NCBI RefSeq assembly: GCF_021390575.1
Contig: NZ_JAJEJQ010000002.1
Coordinates: 1,116,001-1,180,000, forward strand
Reading direction: 5' to 3'
Length of the DNA stretch: 64,000 nt
Origin: Paraburkholderia adhaesiva
Lineage (GTDB): Bacteria > Pseudomonadota > Gammaproteobacteria > Burkholderiales > Burkholderiaceae
In this document: positions 34,661 to 44,418 of the stretch, one piece after another
Position numbering within the stretch: position 1 is the first letter of the stretch
Layout: the number at the start of each line of letters is the position of its first letter
Position numbers and translations under genes: made by a program
The notes under the pieces: generated by a model
Seen by the model: the letters and a program-made list of their open reading frames with translations, nothing else
Databases searched by the model: none
Told to the model about the DNA's origin: nothing

Positions 34661-34909
34661 GGCCAAGACTGGATTCTGGAGCGCAACAACTGTACGACTT
34701 CCAGTTGTCTAATGATGGGTTACAGAAAGAGAATAAATACGTTTTGGGATGAGCTTGAGTGGCACGATCCCGTCGGTACATCAAAGCAGTGCCGGGCAAG
34801 GGGCTGACTGGGGGCACTTGATCTCGATGACTGATTATCTGGGGGGACGCACGACGGCCAATAAAAACTAGTCATCGTTTCATCGCCCCCCCACTTTCGA
34901 CTACCTCAA

Positions 34910-36058
34910 TCACCACTCGGCAAAGCTTCCATCCGCATGCCGCCAGACAGGATTGCGCCAGCGATGCCCCTCCACGGCGCGACTCTGCACGTAGGCCTCG
35001 TTGACCTCGATCCCCAACCCCGGCCCAACGGGAATCGTGACCATGCCATCACGGTAGGCGAACACTTCCGGGTTGGACACATAGTCCAGCAGATCGTTGG
35101 CCTCGTTATAGTGGATGCCGAGACTCTGCTCCTGGATGAACGCGTTGTAGCAGCCCGCGTCGATCTGGAGATTGGCGGCCAGTGCAATCGGGCCTAACGG
35201 GCAATGCAGTGCGAGCGCGACGTCGTAAGCCTCGGCCATGGCTGCGATCTTGCGCGTTTCAGTGATCCCGCCCGCATGAGACGGATCCGGCTGAATGATG
35301 TCGACGTAGCCTTCGGACAGGATGCGCTTGAAGTCCCATCGCGTGTAAAGGCGTTCGCCCAGAGCGATCGGTGTGCTGGACAGATGCGCCAGGTCCCGCA
35401 GCGCCTCATAGTGTTCACTGAGCACCGGTTCTTCGATGAACATGAGCTTATAGGGCTCCAGTTCCTTGAAGAGCACCTTGGCCATCGGTTTATGCGCGCG
35501 CCCGTGGAAATCCACGCCGATGCCTACGTTGGGTCCCACCGCATCGCGCACGGCGGCCACGTTCTCGATGCATCGTTCGACCTTGTCATGAGAATCGATG
35601 TACTGCAGTTCCTCGGTGCCATTCATCTTCACCGCGGTAAAGCCGCGAGCCACCGTCTGACGTGCGGCCTCGGCCGTTTCGCTCGGGCGGTCGCCGCCGA
35701 TCCAGCTATACACGCGGATGCGGTCCCGCACCGACCCGCCCAGCAGTTCCGACACCGGCACACCCAACGCCTTGCCCTTGATGTCCCAAAGCGCCTGATC
35801 AATGCCCGCTAGCGCGCTCATGTGTACGCCGCCACCGCGATAAAAGCCGCCACGATAAAGGACGGTCCAATGATCCTCGATGTGGCGCGGATCCTTGCCG
35901 ACAAGGTAGTCCGACAACTCGTCCACCATGGCGGCCACGGTGTGGGCGCGCCCTTCCAGTACCGGTTCACCCCAGCCCGTGATACCGGCGTCCGTTTCGA
36001 TCTTGAGAAAGCACCAGCGCGGCGGCACCAGATAGGTAGTCAATCGAGTGATTTTCAT
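34910..36058 (-). CDS. dgoD: D-galactonate dehydratase (DgoD, enolase superfamily)
   Basis: 382 residues, the same length as E. coli DgoD, and alignable throughout by eye. Metal ligands are the Asp in GVDFHGRAHKP, Glu in FIEEPVL and Glu in ALGERLY; catalytic histidines are in DFHG and LHCPLGPIA. It converts D-galactonate to 2-keto-3-deoxy-galactonate. It is the last gene of the sugar operon. Because the operon also has an IlvD-family sugar-acid dehydratase, the cell has two unrelated dehydratases here, perhaps for different sugars. Confidence 0.92.
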   Translation of the reverse strand: MKITRLTTYLVPPRWCFLKIETDAGITGWGEPVLEGRAHTVAAMVDELSDYLVGKDPRHIEDHWTVLYRGGFYRGGGVHMSALAGIDQALWDIKGKALGVPVSELLGGSVRDRIRVYSWIGGDRPSETAEAARQTVARGFTAVKMNGTEELQYIDSHDKVERCIENVAAVRDAVGPNVGIGVDFHGRAHKPMAKVLFKELEPYKLMFIEEPVLSEHYEALRDLAHLSSTPIALGERLYTRWDFKRILSEGYVDIIQPDPSHAGGITETRKIAAMAEAYDVALALHCPLGPIALAANLQIDAGCYNAFIQEQSLGIHYNEANDLLDYVSNPEVFAYRDGMVTIPVGPGLGIEVNEAYVQSRAVEGHRWRNPVWRHADGSFAEW

Positions 36059-36189
36059 GATCGTGGAGTCCAGCGCTTAATAGATAAGGAAAGGGATTCA
36101 GGCTCGCCGTGGCCGGCCCGAACGAGCGAACCAGCGCGAACCAGCGCGCCGCCCGCCGTGCATCTCCGCTGACGCGGCAACCCGCGATC

Positions 36190-37122
36190 TCAACGCCCCC
36201 AACGCAACACCAGCGGATCGAGTCGGCGCGCAATGTCGAGCAATCCGGCACGCACGGCGGGATGCATCGGCGGGAACGGGTGACGACTCGCTTCACAGGC
36301 AATCACGCCACCGGCCTTCATCAATGCCTTGGCGGTCAGAATGCCGCCCTGCCGGTTCTCGTGATTGATCAGCGGCAGCCAGCGCTGATAGAGGCTGAAG
36401 GCCAGATCAACGTCCCCTGCCCTGTGCGCCTCGATAATCGGGCGAATGCCGTCGGGAAAGCCGCCTCCGGTCATGGCGCCCGTAGCGCCCGCATCGAGGT
36501 CTGCCAGCAAGGTGATGCCTTCTTCACCGTCCCACGGCCCTTCGATCGCGTCGCCGCCCAGATGGATCAGTTCTCGCAGCTTGCTGGCGGCACCGGGCAC
36601 TTCAATCTTGAAGTAAGCAAGATGTTCGATATCCCGCGCCATGCGCGCGAGGAATGCCGCCGACAGCGCGGTTCCGCTGGCCGGTGCGTCCTGCACCATG
36701 ATCGGAATGCGAATCGCATCGGATATCCGTGCGTAGAACTCCTGAATTTGCGTCTCGGGTACACGGAACGTCGCGCCATGGTACGGCGGCATGATCATGA
36801 CCATCGCGGCACCCATGTCCTGCGCCCGTCTGCTGCGCTCGGCGCATACCCGCGTGCCGTAATGGCTCGTGGTCACGATCACAGGTACGCGCCCCGCTAC
36901 GTGTTCCAGCGCGGTGCGGATCAACACTTCGCGCTCATCGTCGGAGAGCGAGAACTGCTCAGAGAAATTGGCCAGGATACACAGGCCGTCCACTCCCGCA
37001 TCGATCATGAAATCGAGGCAACGTTTCTGGCTCTCCAGATCGAGTGAGCCATCGTCGTTGAAGGCAGTGGGTACAACGGGAAAGATGCCGCGGTAACGTG
37101 GCGCGGAGGCAGTCGTAGACAT
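36190..37122 (-). CDS. araD: L-2-keto-3-deoxyarabonate dehydratase (DHDPS family)
   Basis: 310 residues from MSTTASAPRYRGIFPVVPTA. It belongs to the DapA/NanA superfamily, with the Schiff-base lysine in AYFKIEVPG. The blocks LCILANFSEQF, MMPPYHGATFRV-type text, IEGPWDGEE and INHENRQGG match the Azospirillum AraD enzyme, which converts L-KDA to 2-oxoglutarate semialdehyde. This is not the epimerase also called AraD. It follows the dehydratase gene by 29 bases. Confidence 0.88.
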   Translation of the reverse strand: MSTTASAPRYRGIFPVVPTAFNDDGSLDLESQKRCLDFMIDAGVDGLCILANFSEQFSLSDDEREVLIRTALEHVAGRVPVIVTTSHYGTRVCAERSRRAQDMGAAMVMIMPPYHGATFRVPETQIQEFYARISDAIRIPIMVQDAPASGTALSAAFLARMARDIEHLAYFKIEVPGAASKLRELIHLGGDAIEGPWDGEEGITLLADLDAGATGAMTGGGFPDGIRPIIEAHRAGDVDLAFSLYQRWLPLINHENRQGGILTAKALMKAGGVIACEASRHPFPPMHPAVRAGLLDIARRLDPLVLRWGR

Positions 37123-37151
37123 GTGTTTCCCAGGTTCGGGCAGTAAGAGTT

Positions 37152-38888
37152 TCAGTGTGAGTGGCGCGGTACCGCTGCGCCGCGGCATCCGACCAGGAAG
37201 TCGAAATCGCACCCTTCGTCAGCCTGTAATACCCGGTCCCTGTACAGTTGCTGGTAGCCGCCTTGCATGGAGGGCTCCGGCGGCTGGAAATGACTGAGCC
37301 GCTCGGCCAGTTCCGTTTCACTGATGTCCAGATGCAAACGGCCCTCTGTGCAATCCAGTTCAATCCAGTCGCCATCGCGCACTGCTGCGAGCGGGCCGCC
37401 GGCGGCGGCCTCCGGAGCCACGTGCAGCACCACCGTTCCATAGGCCGTGCCGCTCATGCGCGCATCGGAGATGCGCACCATGTCCTTCACGCCTTGCCGC
37501 AACAGCTTGGGCGGCAGACCCATGTTGCCGACCTCGGCCATGCCCGGATAACCGCGCGGCCCGCAGTTCTTCATGACCAGTACCGAGTTCGCGTCCACCT
37601 CGAGATTTTCGTCGTTGATGCGTTCCTTGTAGTGCTCGAAATTTTCGAACACGACCGCCCGCCCGCGGTGCCGCAGCAGATGCGGCGACGCCGCGGAGGG
37701 TTTGAGCACTGCACCGCGCGGCGCGAGATTGCCGCGCAGCACGCAGATTCCACCATCGTCGATGAGCGGATGGTCCAGCGGACGGATCACTTCGTCGTCA
37801 TAGGACGGCGCGTCATGCACGTTGTGCCACAGACTCTGGCCGTTCACGGTCAGCGCATCGGGATGCGGCAGCAGCCCTGCTTCGCCCAGACGGCGAAGCA
37901 CCGCGGGCAAGCCGCCGGCGTAATAGAACTCCTCCATGAGGAAACGCCCCGACGGCTGGAGATCGACAAGCGTCGGCGTCCCCTTGCCGATGCGGGTCCA
38001 GTCGTCGAGTTCCAGCTCGACGCCGATACGCCCGGCAATCGCCTTCAGGTGAATCACTGCGTTAGTCGATCCGCCGATGGCGGCATTGGTCCGGATCGCG
38101 TTCTCGAACGCCGCGCGCGTCAGGATTTTTGACAGCGTCAGTCCTTCGTGCGCCATCTCGACAATGCGCTGGCCCGACATGTGCGCCAACACATAGCGCC
38201 GCGCATCCACGGCGGGAATCGCGGCGTTGTGCGGCAAGGAAACGCCCAGCGCTTCGGCCATGCAGGCCATGGTGCTCGCGGTCCCCATGGTGTTGCACGT
38301 GCCGGCTGACCGTGACATGCCGCCTTCCGCCGCCAGAAAATGGTGCAGCGATATCGCGCCGGCCTTGAGATCTTCATGCAGACGCCACACGGCCGTGCCC
38401 GAACCGATGTCCTTTCCCTCCAGCTTGCCGTTGAGCATCGGCCCGCCACTGACAACGATGGACGGCACGTCGCAACTGGCCGCGCCCATCAACAACGCGG
38501 GCGTGGTCTTGTCGCAACCCACCAGCAGCACCACGGCATCGACCGGATTGCCGCGAATCGCCTCCTCGACATCCATGGAAGCGAGATTGCGCGTCAGCAT
38601 GGCCGTCGGCCGCAAATTGGATTCGCCGTTGGAAAATACGGGGAATTCGACTGGAAAACCGCCCGCCTCCAGAACGCCCCGCTTCACATGCTCGGCGAGC
38701 TTGCGGAAATGCGCGTTGCAGGGCGTCAGTTCAGACCAGGTATTGCAGATCCCGATGATCGGGCGACCATCGAACTCGTGATCGGGAATGCCCTGATTCT
38801 TCATCCAGCTGCGGTACATGAAGCCGTTCTTGTCGTTGGTGCCGAACCATTGCGCCGAACGCAGCTTCTTTTTTGTGTCTGTACTCAT
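37152..38888 (-). CDS. araC: L-arabonate (D-fuconate/D-galactonate) dehydratase, IlvD/Edd family
   Basis: 578 residues from MSTDTKKKLRSAQWFG. Fe-S cysteines are in LVGCDKTTP and SAGTCNTMGT and near the N-terminus (TPCNAHFRK). It closely follows Rhizobium L-arabonate dehydratase, including the C-terminal GCRGAAV and SH ending. It removes water from L-arabonate to give L-KDA; this subfamily also takes D-fuconate and D-galactonate. Here araC is the dehydratase name used for Azospirillum, not the regulator. A start 60 bases upstream is possible but runs into the permease stop region. Confidence 0.9.
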   Translation of the reverse strand: MSTDTKKKLRSAQWFGTNDKNGFMYRSWMKNQGIPDHEFDGRPIIGICNTWSELTPCNAHFRKLAEHVKRGVLEAGGFPVEFPVFSNGESNLRPTAMLTRNLASMDVEEAIRGNPVDAVVLLVGCDKTTPALLMGAASCDVPSIVVSGGPMLNGKLEGKDIGSGTAVWRLHEDLKAGAISLHHFLAAEGGMSRSAGTCNTMGTASTMACMAEALGVSLPHNAAIPAVDARRYVLAHMSGQRIVEMAHEGLTLSKILTRAAFENAIRTNAAIGGSTNAVIHLKAIAGRIGVELELDDWTRIGKGTPTLVDLQPSGRFLMEEFYYAGGLPAVLRRLGEAGLLPHPDALTVNGQSLWHNVHDAPSYDDEVIRPLDHPLIDDGGICVLRGNLAPRGAVLKPSAASPHLLRHRGRAVVFENFEHYKERINDENLEVDANSVLVMKNCGPRGYPGMAEVGNMGLPPKLLRQGVKDMVRISDARMSGTAYGTVVLHVAPEAAAGGPLAAVRDGDWIELDCTEGRLHLDISETELAERLSHFQPPEPSMQGGYQQLYRDRVLQADEGCDFDFLVGCRGAAVPRHSH

Positions 38889-38922
38889 GAAGGGAATGCC
38901 TAAGTTTGCTGAAAATACCGGA

Positions 38923-40125
38923 TCAGGCGCGGTTGCGGTTATAGACATCGATCAGGACGGCGGCCAGCAGGACCAGCCCCTTGATCACCTGCTGATAGTC
39001 GATACCGATGCCCATGATCGACATGCCGTTGTTCATCACACCCATGATGAACGCGCCGATCACCGCGCCGACCACTTTGCCCACGCCGCCGGACGCCGAC
39101 GCGCCGCCAATGAAGCACGCAGCGATCACGTCCAGTTCGAAGCCGAGACCTGCCTTCGGCGTCGCAGTGTTCAGACGCGCCGCGAAAATCAGACCTGCCA
39201 CGGCTGCGAGCACGCCCATGTTCACGAAGGTCATGAATGACAGACGCGCGGTATTGACGCCCGAAAGGCGCGTTGCCTTCTCGTTGCCACCCAGCGCATA
39301 GATACGGCGGCCGATCGTCGTGCGGTTGGTGACGAACTGATACACGAGGATCAGCGCGACCATCAGGATCAGCACGTTAGGGATGCCGCGATACATGGCC
39401 ATCAGCCAGGACAGATACACCAGCGCGCCCGCAAAAAGCACATTTCTCACGACGAAGAGCACGATGGGTTCGACATCGATTCCATGGGCGCGCGCCTTGA
39501 TGCGCTGGCGCACCGCTGCTGCGATCAACACGAGCACCAAAGCGAGCCCCACGACCAGCGAAAGCACGCGAAGGTTCTCGCCACCGAACGGGTCCGGCAG
39601 GAAACCCGTGCTGATGCGCTGGAATTCGGTGGGAAACGGCCCGACCGACTGGCCCTGCAGCAGTGCCAGCTCCAGGCCCTTGAACACCAGCATCCCCGCC
39701 AGGGTAACGATGAAGGCAGGTATGCGCGCATAGGCCACGAACCAGCCCTGCGCGGCGCCGATCAACCCACCGGCCATCAACGATACGATTACCGTGGGTA
39801 CCACGCCCCAGTTGAACTGCACGATCAGCACGGCAGCCAGTCCACCGATGAAGCCGCAGACCGACCCCACGGACAGATCGATATGGCCGGCCACGATGAC
39901 CAGCAGCATGCCGAGCGCCATGACGACGATGTAGCTGTTCTGCAAGACCAGATTGGTGATGTTCAGCGGCTGCATCAGCACGCCATCGGTCTTGATCTGG
40001 AAGAACCCCATGATCACGATCAGCGACAGCAACAATCCGTAGTCGCGCAAATTGTTCTTGATAAGACCTCGAAACGGTTGACGCAGCGAGTCTGCCGCGA
40101 GGTCAGGAGACGCTAGATTTTTCAT
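38923..40125 (-). CDS. gguB: Sugar ABC transporter permease (GguB/XylH type)
   Basis: 400 residues with about ten membrane helices. GHIDLSVGSVCGFIGG and ALGGNEKATRLSG are the permease signatures of the CUT2 family. With the ATPase and ChvE-like binding protein it forms an importer for arabinose, galactose, xylose or fucose. It starts 28 bases after the ATPase stop. Confidence 0.9.
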   Translation of the reverse strand: MKNLASPDLAADSLRQPFRGLIKNNLRDYGLLLSLIVIMGFFQIKTDGVLMQPLNITNLVLQNSYIVVMALGMLLVIVAGHIDLSVGSVCGFIGGLAAVLIVQFNWGVVPTVIVSLMAGGLIGAAQGWFVAYARIPAFIVTLAGMLVFKGLELALLQGQSVGPFPTEFQRISTGFLPDPFGGENLRVLSLVVGLALVLVLIAAAVRQRIKARAHGIDVEPIVLFVVRNVLFAGALVYLSWLMAMYRGIPNVLILMVALILVYQFVTNRTTIGRRIYALGGNEKATRLSGVNTARLSFMTFVNMGVLAAVAGLIFAARLNTATPKAGLGFELDVIAACFIGGASASGGVGKVVGAVIGAFIMGVMNNGMSIMGIGIDYQQVIKGLVLLAAVLIDVYNRNRA

Positions 40126-40153
40126 GAGGCAACCTCAGTTCGATATACAAAAA

Positions 40154-41689
40154 TCACGCCTGACCGGCGTTCACGATGGCACGCATGATGCGCTCCTGGC
40201 TGGCTTCATTCCGGCCCAGCTCCGCCACGAGGCGTCCTTCGTTCATCACGTAGATGCGGTCGCACATGCCCAGCAACTCCGGCATCTCGGAAGAGATCAG
40301 CAGGATTCCTTCGCCCTTGCTGGCAAGCTCGTCGATGATCGTGTAGATCTCGTACTTGGCGCCGACATCGATCCCGCGAGTCGGCTCGTCGAGGATGAGC
40401 AGACGGGGCTCGGTGAACAACCACTTGCTCAGCACCACCTTCTGCTGATTGCCGCCAGAGAGGTTGACCACCGGCTGCTCGATTCCGGAACTGCGGATTC
40501 GCAGCGAATCGCGATAGCGCTGCGCAACCCGCGCCTCGGCGTTTTCGTCGATCACGCTGTGCTCGGACACGGCGGCCAGATTCGCGAGCGTCACGTTCTT
40601 GCGCATCTGCTGCTCCAGAACGAGCCCGTATCCTTTGCGATCCTCAGTCACGTAAGCGATACCGTGGCGGATCGCACGGCTGACGGTGGATACATCGACT
40701 TCGCGTCCATCGACGAACACCTGCCCGCTGATCTTCCGTCCATAGGAGCGCCCGAAGATGCTCATGGCCAGTTCGGTCCGGCCCGAGCCCATCAGCCCCG
40801 CGATGCCGACCACCTCGCCCTTGCGCACGTTCAGGTCGATACCCTTGATAACCTCGCGGTCGCTGTACTGCTCGTGGTACACGTGCCAGTCGCGCACCTC
40901 GAAGATCACTTCGCCGATCTTCGGTTGACGCTGCGGATACCGGTGCGCCATGTCGCGCCCCACCATGCCGCGGATGATGCGATCCTCGCTGACCTCGCCC
41001 GAAGCGCAATCGAGCGTCTCGATCGTGGCGCCGTCGCGGATCACGGTGATCTGGTCGGCCACCTTGGTGATTTCGTTGAGCTTGTGCGAAATCAGGATGC
41101 AGGTGATGCCCTGCCCCTGAAGCTCGAGCAGCAGTTGCAGCAGCGCAGCGCTGTCGGTTTCGTTCAGGCTGGCGGTCGGCTCGTCGAGGATCAGCAGCTT
41201 GACGCGCTTCGACAAGGCCTTGGCGATTTCCACCAACTGCTGTTTGCCGACCCCGAGCTTGCCGAGGATCGCATCGGGCGACTCCTTGAGGCCGACGCGC
41301 TTCAGAAGATCGCGCGTGGCGACATGAGCCGCGTGCCAGTCGATCACGCCGCGCTGCGCAGTTTCGTTGCCAAGGAAGATGTTCTCGGCAATCGAGAGCA
41401 ACGGCACCAGCGCCAGTTCCTGGTGAATGATGATGATGCCGCGCTCTTCGCTGTCGCGGATGTCGTCGAAGCGCTGCAACTGTCCTTCGAAATGGATTTC
41501 CCCCTCATAGGTGCCGTGCGGATACACTCCGCTCAGTACCTTCATGAGAGTGGACTTGCCCGCGCCGTTCTCACCCACGACGGCATGGATCTCTCCGGCC
41601 CTCACCGTCAAATTGATGTTGTCCAGCGCCTTCACGCCCGGAAACGTCTTGGTGATGTTGCACATGGACAGGATCGTGTCGTCCGCCAT
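40154..41689 (-). CDS. gguA: Sugar ABC transporter ATPase, two-domain (GguA/XylG type)
   Basis: 511 residues from MADDTILSMCNITKTFPGVK; AGGAGA lies 5 bases upstream. Two ATPase halves, typical of CUT2. The first has GENGAGKST, ILDEPTASL and a signature GVGKQQ; the second has GLMGSGRTEL in the degenerate Walker A position, LSGGNQQK and ILDEPTRGID. It powers sugar import with the GguB permease. Confidence 0.93.
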   Translation of the reverse strand: MADDTILSMCNITKTFPGVKALDNINLTVRAGEIHAVVGENGAGKSTLMKVLSGVYPHGTYEGEIHFEGQLQRFDDIRDSEERGIIIIHQELALVPLLSIAENIFLGNETAQRGVIDWHAAHVATRDLLKRVGLKESPDAILGKLGVGKQQLVEIAKALSKRVKLLILDEPTASLNETDSAALLQLLLELQGQGITCILISHKLNEITKVADQITVIRDGATIETLDCASGEVSEDRIIRGMVGRDMAHRYPQRQPKIGEVIFEVRDWHVYHEQYSDREVIKGIDLNVRKGEVVGIAGLMGSGRTELAMSIFGRSYGRKISGQVFVDGREVDVSTVSRAIRHGIAYVTEDRKGYGLVLEQQMRKNVTLANLAAVSEHSVIDENAEARVAQRYRDSLRIRSSGIEQPVVNLSGGNQQKVVLSKWLFTEPRLLILDEPTRGIDVGAKYEIYTIIDELASKGEGILLISSEMPELLGMCDRIYVMNEGRLVAELGRNEASQERIMRAIVNAGQA

Positions 41690-41723
41690 GCTGTCTCCTG
41701 GTTCTGTCAATGACCGTAGCGGA

Positions 41724-41766
41724 GGCCGTCTGCCCGGGGACGATCTGCAATCCCGGGCAGACGGCC
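41724..41766 (-). promoter_or_regulatory. 15-bp perfect hairpin between chvE and gguA
   Basis: GGCCGTCTGCCCGGG (41724-41738) pairs perfectly with 41752-41766 around a 13-base loop. There is no U-tract. Such hairpins after the binding-protein gene of ABC operons usually protect the upstream mRNA and reduce read-through, giving more binding protein than transporter. That role is inferred. Confidence 0.65.
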
Positions 41767-41780
41767 GCCCCGCTCCCTGC

Positions 41781-42842
41781 TTACTGGAGTTGTGCTGCCG
41801 TGTAGTAACCGCTATCCACGAGAATGTGCTTCCAGTTGGACGCATCCACCAGCACCGGCTTGAGCAGATACGACGGCACCACCTTGACGCCGTTGTTGTA
41901 GGTCTTGGTGTCGTTCACTTCCGGCTTCTTGTCCTGCATCATCGCGTCGATCATGCTGACCGTCACCTTGGCCAGCTCGCGCGTGTCCTTGAAGATGGTC
42001 GAGTACTGTTCGCCGTGCAGGATCGACTTCACCGAAGGAATTTCGGCATCCTGTCCGGAGACAATCGGGCACGGCTGCTGCGCCGTGCAATAACCCACGC
42101 CCTTCAGCGACGACAAAATGCCGATGCTGAGGCCGTCATACGGGCTCAGCGCGGCGTTCAGCTTGGCGTTGCCGTAGTAAGCGGACAGCAGATTGTCCAT
42201 GCGCGCCTGGGCGACGGCGCCGTCCCAGCGCAGCGTTCCCACCTTGTCCATGCCCATCTGCTTGCTGCGCACCACGAGCTTGCCGCTCTTGAGGTACGGG
42301 TCCAGCACGCTCATCGCGCCGTTGTAGAAGAAGAACGCGTTGTTGTCGTCGGGCGAGCCACCGAACAGTTCGATGTTGAACGGACCCTTGCCGTCCTTGA
42401 GGCCCAGCTTGTCGACGATGGACGTCGCCTGCAGCACGCCAACCTGGAAGTTGTCGAAGGTCGCGTAGTAATCGACATTCGGCGTGCCGCGGATCAGACG
42501 GTCGTATGCAATGACCTTGATGCCGGCGTCATGGGCCTTTTTGAGCACGTTGGACAGCGTCGTGCCGTCGATGGCGGCGATCACCAGCACCTTCGGCTTC
42601 TTGGTGACCATGTTTTCGATCTGCGCCAGCTGGTTCGGAATGTCGTCGTCGGCGTACTGCAGGTCGGTGGTGTAGCCTTCGGCCTTCAGTTGCTTGACGA
42701 TGTTGTCGCCATCGGCAATCCAGCGTGCCGAAGACTTCGTCGGCATGGACACGGCTACCAGCCCTTTGTCTTGCGCGTGGGCAACGCCGACCAGTGGCAG
42801 CGCCATGATCGCAACCAGGGTTTTCAGGAACAAGCGCTTCAT
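41781..42842 (-). CDS. chvE: ChvE-like periplasmic sugar-binding protein
   Basis: 353 residues from MKRLFLKTLVAIMALPLVGV, a Sec signal peptide cleaved after AHA. GGAGACGACTCA precedes the ATG. The mature part has the ChvE text VAVSMPTKSSARWIADGDNI, AYDRLIRGTPNVDYY and SGQDAEIPSVKSIL. It binds aldoses such as arabinose, galactose or xylose and feeds GguAB. ChvE homologues may also signal to sensor kinases; no such partner is in the window. Confidence 0.92.
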   Translation of the reverse strand: MKRLFLKTLVAIMALPLVGVAHAQDKGLVAVSMPTKSSARWIADGDNIVKQLKAEGYTTDLQYADDDIPNQLAQIENMVTKKPKVLVIAAIDGTTLSNVLKKAHDAGIKVIAYDRLIRGTPNVDYYATFDNFQVGVLQATSIVDKLGLKDGKGPFNIELFGGSPDDNNAFFFYNGAMSVLDPYLKSGKLVVRSKQMGMDKVGTLRWDGAVAQARMDNLLSAYYGNAKLNAALSPYDGLSIGILSSLKGVGYCTAQQPCPIVSGQDAEIPSVKSILHGEQYSTIFKDTRELAKVTVSMIDAMMQDKKPEVNDTKTYNNGVKVVPSYLLKPVLVDASNWKHILVDSGYYTAAQLQ

Positions 42843-42972
42843 TGAGTCGTCTCCTTCCATGCAGGCATGGATGCCGTTCTGGCCGCAGTCCAGGCGGGCG
42901 GGTTTATTGAATAACTGCGGTTGTATTGCGAACTGCACGACCTGTTAGTAGCGTGAGCAGGCCTTTCTTTAT

Positions 42973-44418
42973 TCAGACTTTCATGTACCCCGTCTTGACC
43001 GTGGTGTAGAACCCGGAGGCATAACGCCCCCGTTCACCCTGACCATGGCTGGATCTCTTGCGCCCCCCAACTGGTACGCGGAAATCCACGTCCACGGTCG
43101 GCAGGTTGACGACGGTCATGCCCGCCACGGCATGACGCCTGAAATGCATGGCCCGGGACAGCGATCGGGTGCACAGACCCGCGCACCGGCTGTCGGGCGT
43201 ATTGTTGGCCAGCGCGAGCGCGTGGTCGTAATCGTCGGCTTCGAGCACCGCGGCCACCGGACCGAAGATCTCTTCGCGGGCAATCCGGTCCTGCGGCCGC
43301 GCCAGCCACAATGCAGGACGCATATAGTGGCCGGGCGATGCCGTCTCGATCAGTTCCCCACCGCACACGTGCTCAGCACCTTCGCTGCGCGCCACATCGA
43401 GAAAACGCTGGTTCTGCGTCAGCCGGCTTTCATCGACCACCGGGCCGATGTCGATGCCGCGTCCCATTGCATTTCCCACCTTGAGAGCCGCCATGCGTCT
43501 CGCCATTTTCTGCACGAACGCGTCATGCACCGCGGATTCGACGATCACGCTGCTCGACGCGGTGCAACGCTGTCCGGCCGAGGCGAACGCACCTCGGATT
43601 GCACACTCCACCGCGGCATCCTGGTCTGCGTCGGCCAGCACGATCAGCGGATTCTTGCCGCCCATATCCAGTTGAGCTCTCGCACCACGCGCGGCGGTTG
43701 CCCGCTGGATCTGAACACCGATGCCCTGCGATCCTGCGAAGCTAATCGCATCGACGAGGGGACTGTCCACCAGGGCCTGCCCGACCTCGCGTCCACTGCC
43801 GACCAGAAAGTTGAATACACCCGAAGGCAACTGGGCCCGGCTGATGATCTCGGCCAGTGCCGCGCCGCAGGCCGGCGCCAGTTCCGCCGACTTGAATATG
43901 ACCGTGTTCCCGTACGCCAATGCAGGAGCGATTGCCCATGCGGGAACGGCGAACGGGGAACTCCAGGGCGCGATGACCCCGAACACACCGACCGCCTCAG
44001 GCGTGACGTCCACTTGCACATCGGGACGCTCCGACGCCATCGTCTCCCCCTGAATGCGTAGCGCCTCGCCTGCAAAAAACTTGAAGATCTGTCCGGCACG
44101 GACTAGCTCGGCGACCGCTTCGGGCAGCGTCTTGCCCTCCTCGCGGGCCAGCAGGCGGCCCAGTTCATCCTTGCGAGCCAGCAGCTCGCCGCCGATCTGG
44201 TCCAGCGCATCGCACCGGCGCTGCGTCGCGCTGACTTGCCAAAGAACAAAGGCATCGGCTGCGGCGCGCGCGGCTTCATCGGCCTGCGTGCGATCCGCCC
44301 GGGCATATTCGGCCACGACTTCGCGCGTATCGGACGGGTTGTTGCGACAGCCAATCGTCACCCCGTTGACCCAACGTCCGTTGATGTAATTCCTGACGTC
44401 TATGGCTGCCTCACCCAT
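42973..44418 (-). CDS. 2-oxoglutarate-semialdehyde dehydrogenase-like ALDH with altered active site
   Basis: 481 residues, ALDH superfamily, first gene of the sugar operon. By context it oxidises 2-oxoglutarate semialdehyde to 2-oxoglutarate, the last pathway step. The nucleophile Cys285 (AGQRC) and the cofactor lysine (VIFKSAE) are present. Several otherwise near-invariant positions differ: PWNFP reads PWSSP (Ser153 for the oxyanion Asn), ELGGK/EMGGK reads DMGGK (Asp251 for the general-base Glu), and PFGG reads PVGG. The gene may be impaired, or specialised. Confidence 0.85.
   Translation of the reverse strand: MGEAAIDVRNYINGRWVNGVTIGCRNNPSDTREVVAEYARADRTQADEAARAAADAFVLWQVSATQRRCDALDQIGGELLARKDELGRLLAREEGKTLPEAVAELVRAGQIFKFFAGEALRIQGETMASERPDVQVDVTPEAVGVFGVIAPWSSPFAVPAWAIAPALAYGNTVIFKSAELAPACGAALAEIISRAQLPSGVFNFLVGSGREVGQALVDSPLVDAISFAGSQGIGVQIQRATAARGARAQLDMGGKNPLIVLADADQDAAVECAIRGAFASAGQRCTASSSVIVESAVHDAFVQKMARRMAALKVGNAMGRGIDIGPVVDESRLTQNQRFLDVARSEGAEHVCGGELIETASPGHYMRPALWLARPQDRIAREEIFGPVAAVLEADDYDHALALANNTPDSRCAGLCTRSLSRAMHFRRHAVAGMTVVNLPTVDVDFRVPVGGRKRSSHGQGERGRYASGFYTTVKTGYMKV

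Noticed and set aside
40124..42845. Plus-strand frames of 529 and 444 residues opposite the ABC transporter genes
   Set aside because: Antisense shadows of the ATPase and binding-protein genes.
44103..44354. Small frames opposite and inside the aldehyde dehydrogenase N-terminus
   Set aside because: Shadows without starts or codon bias.
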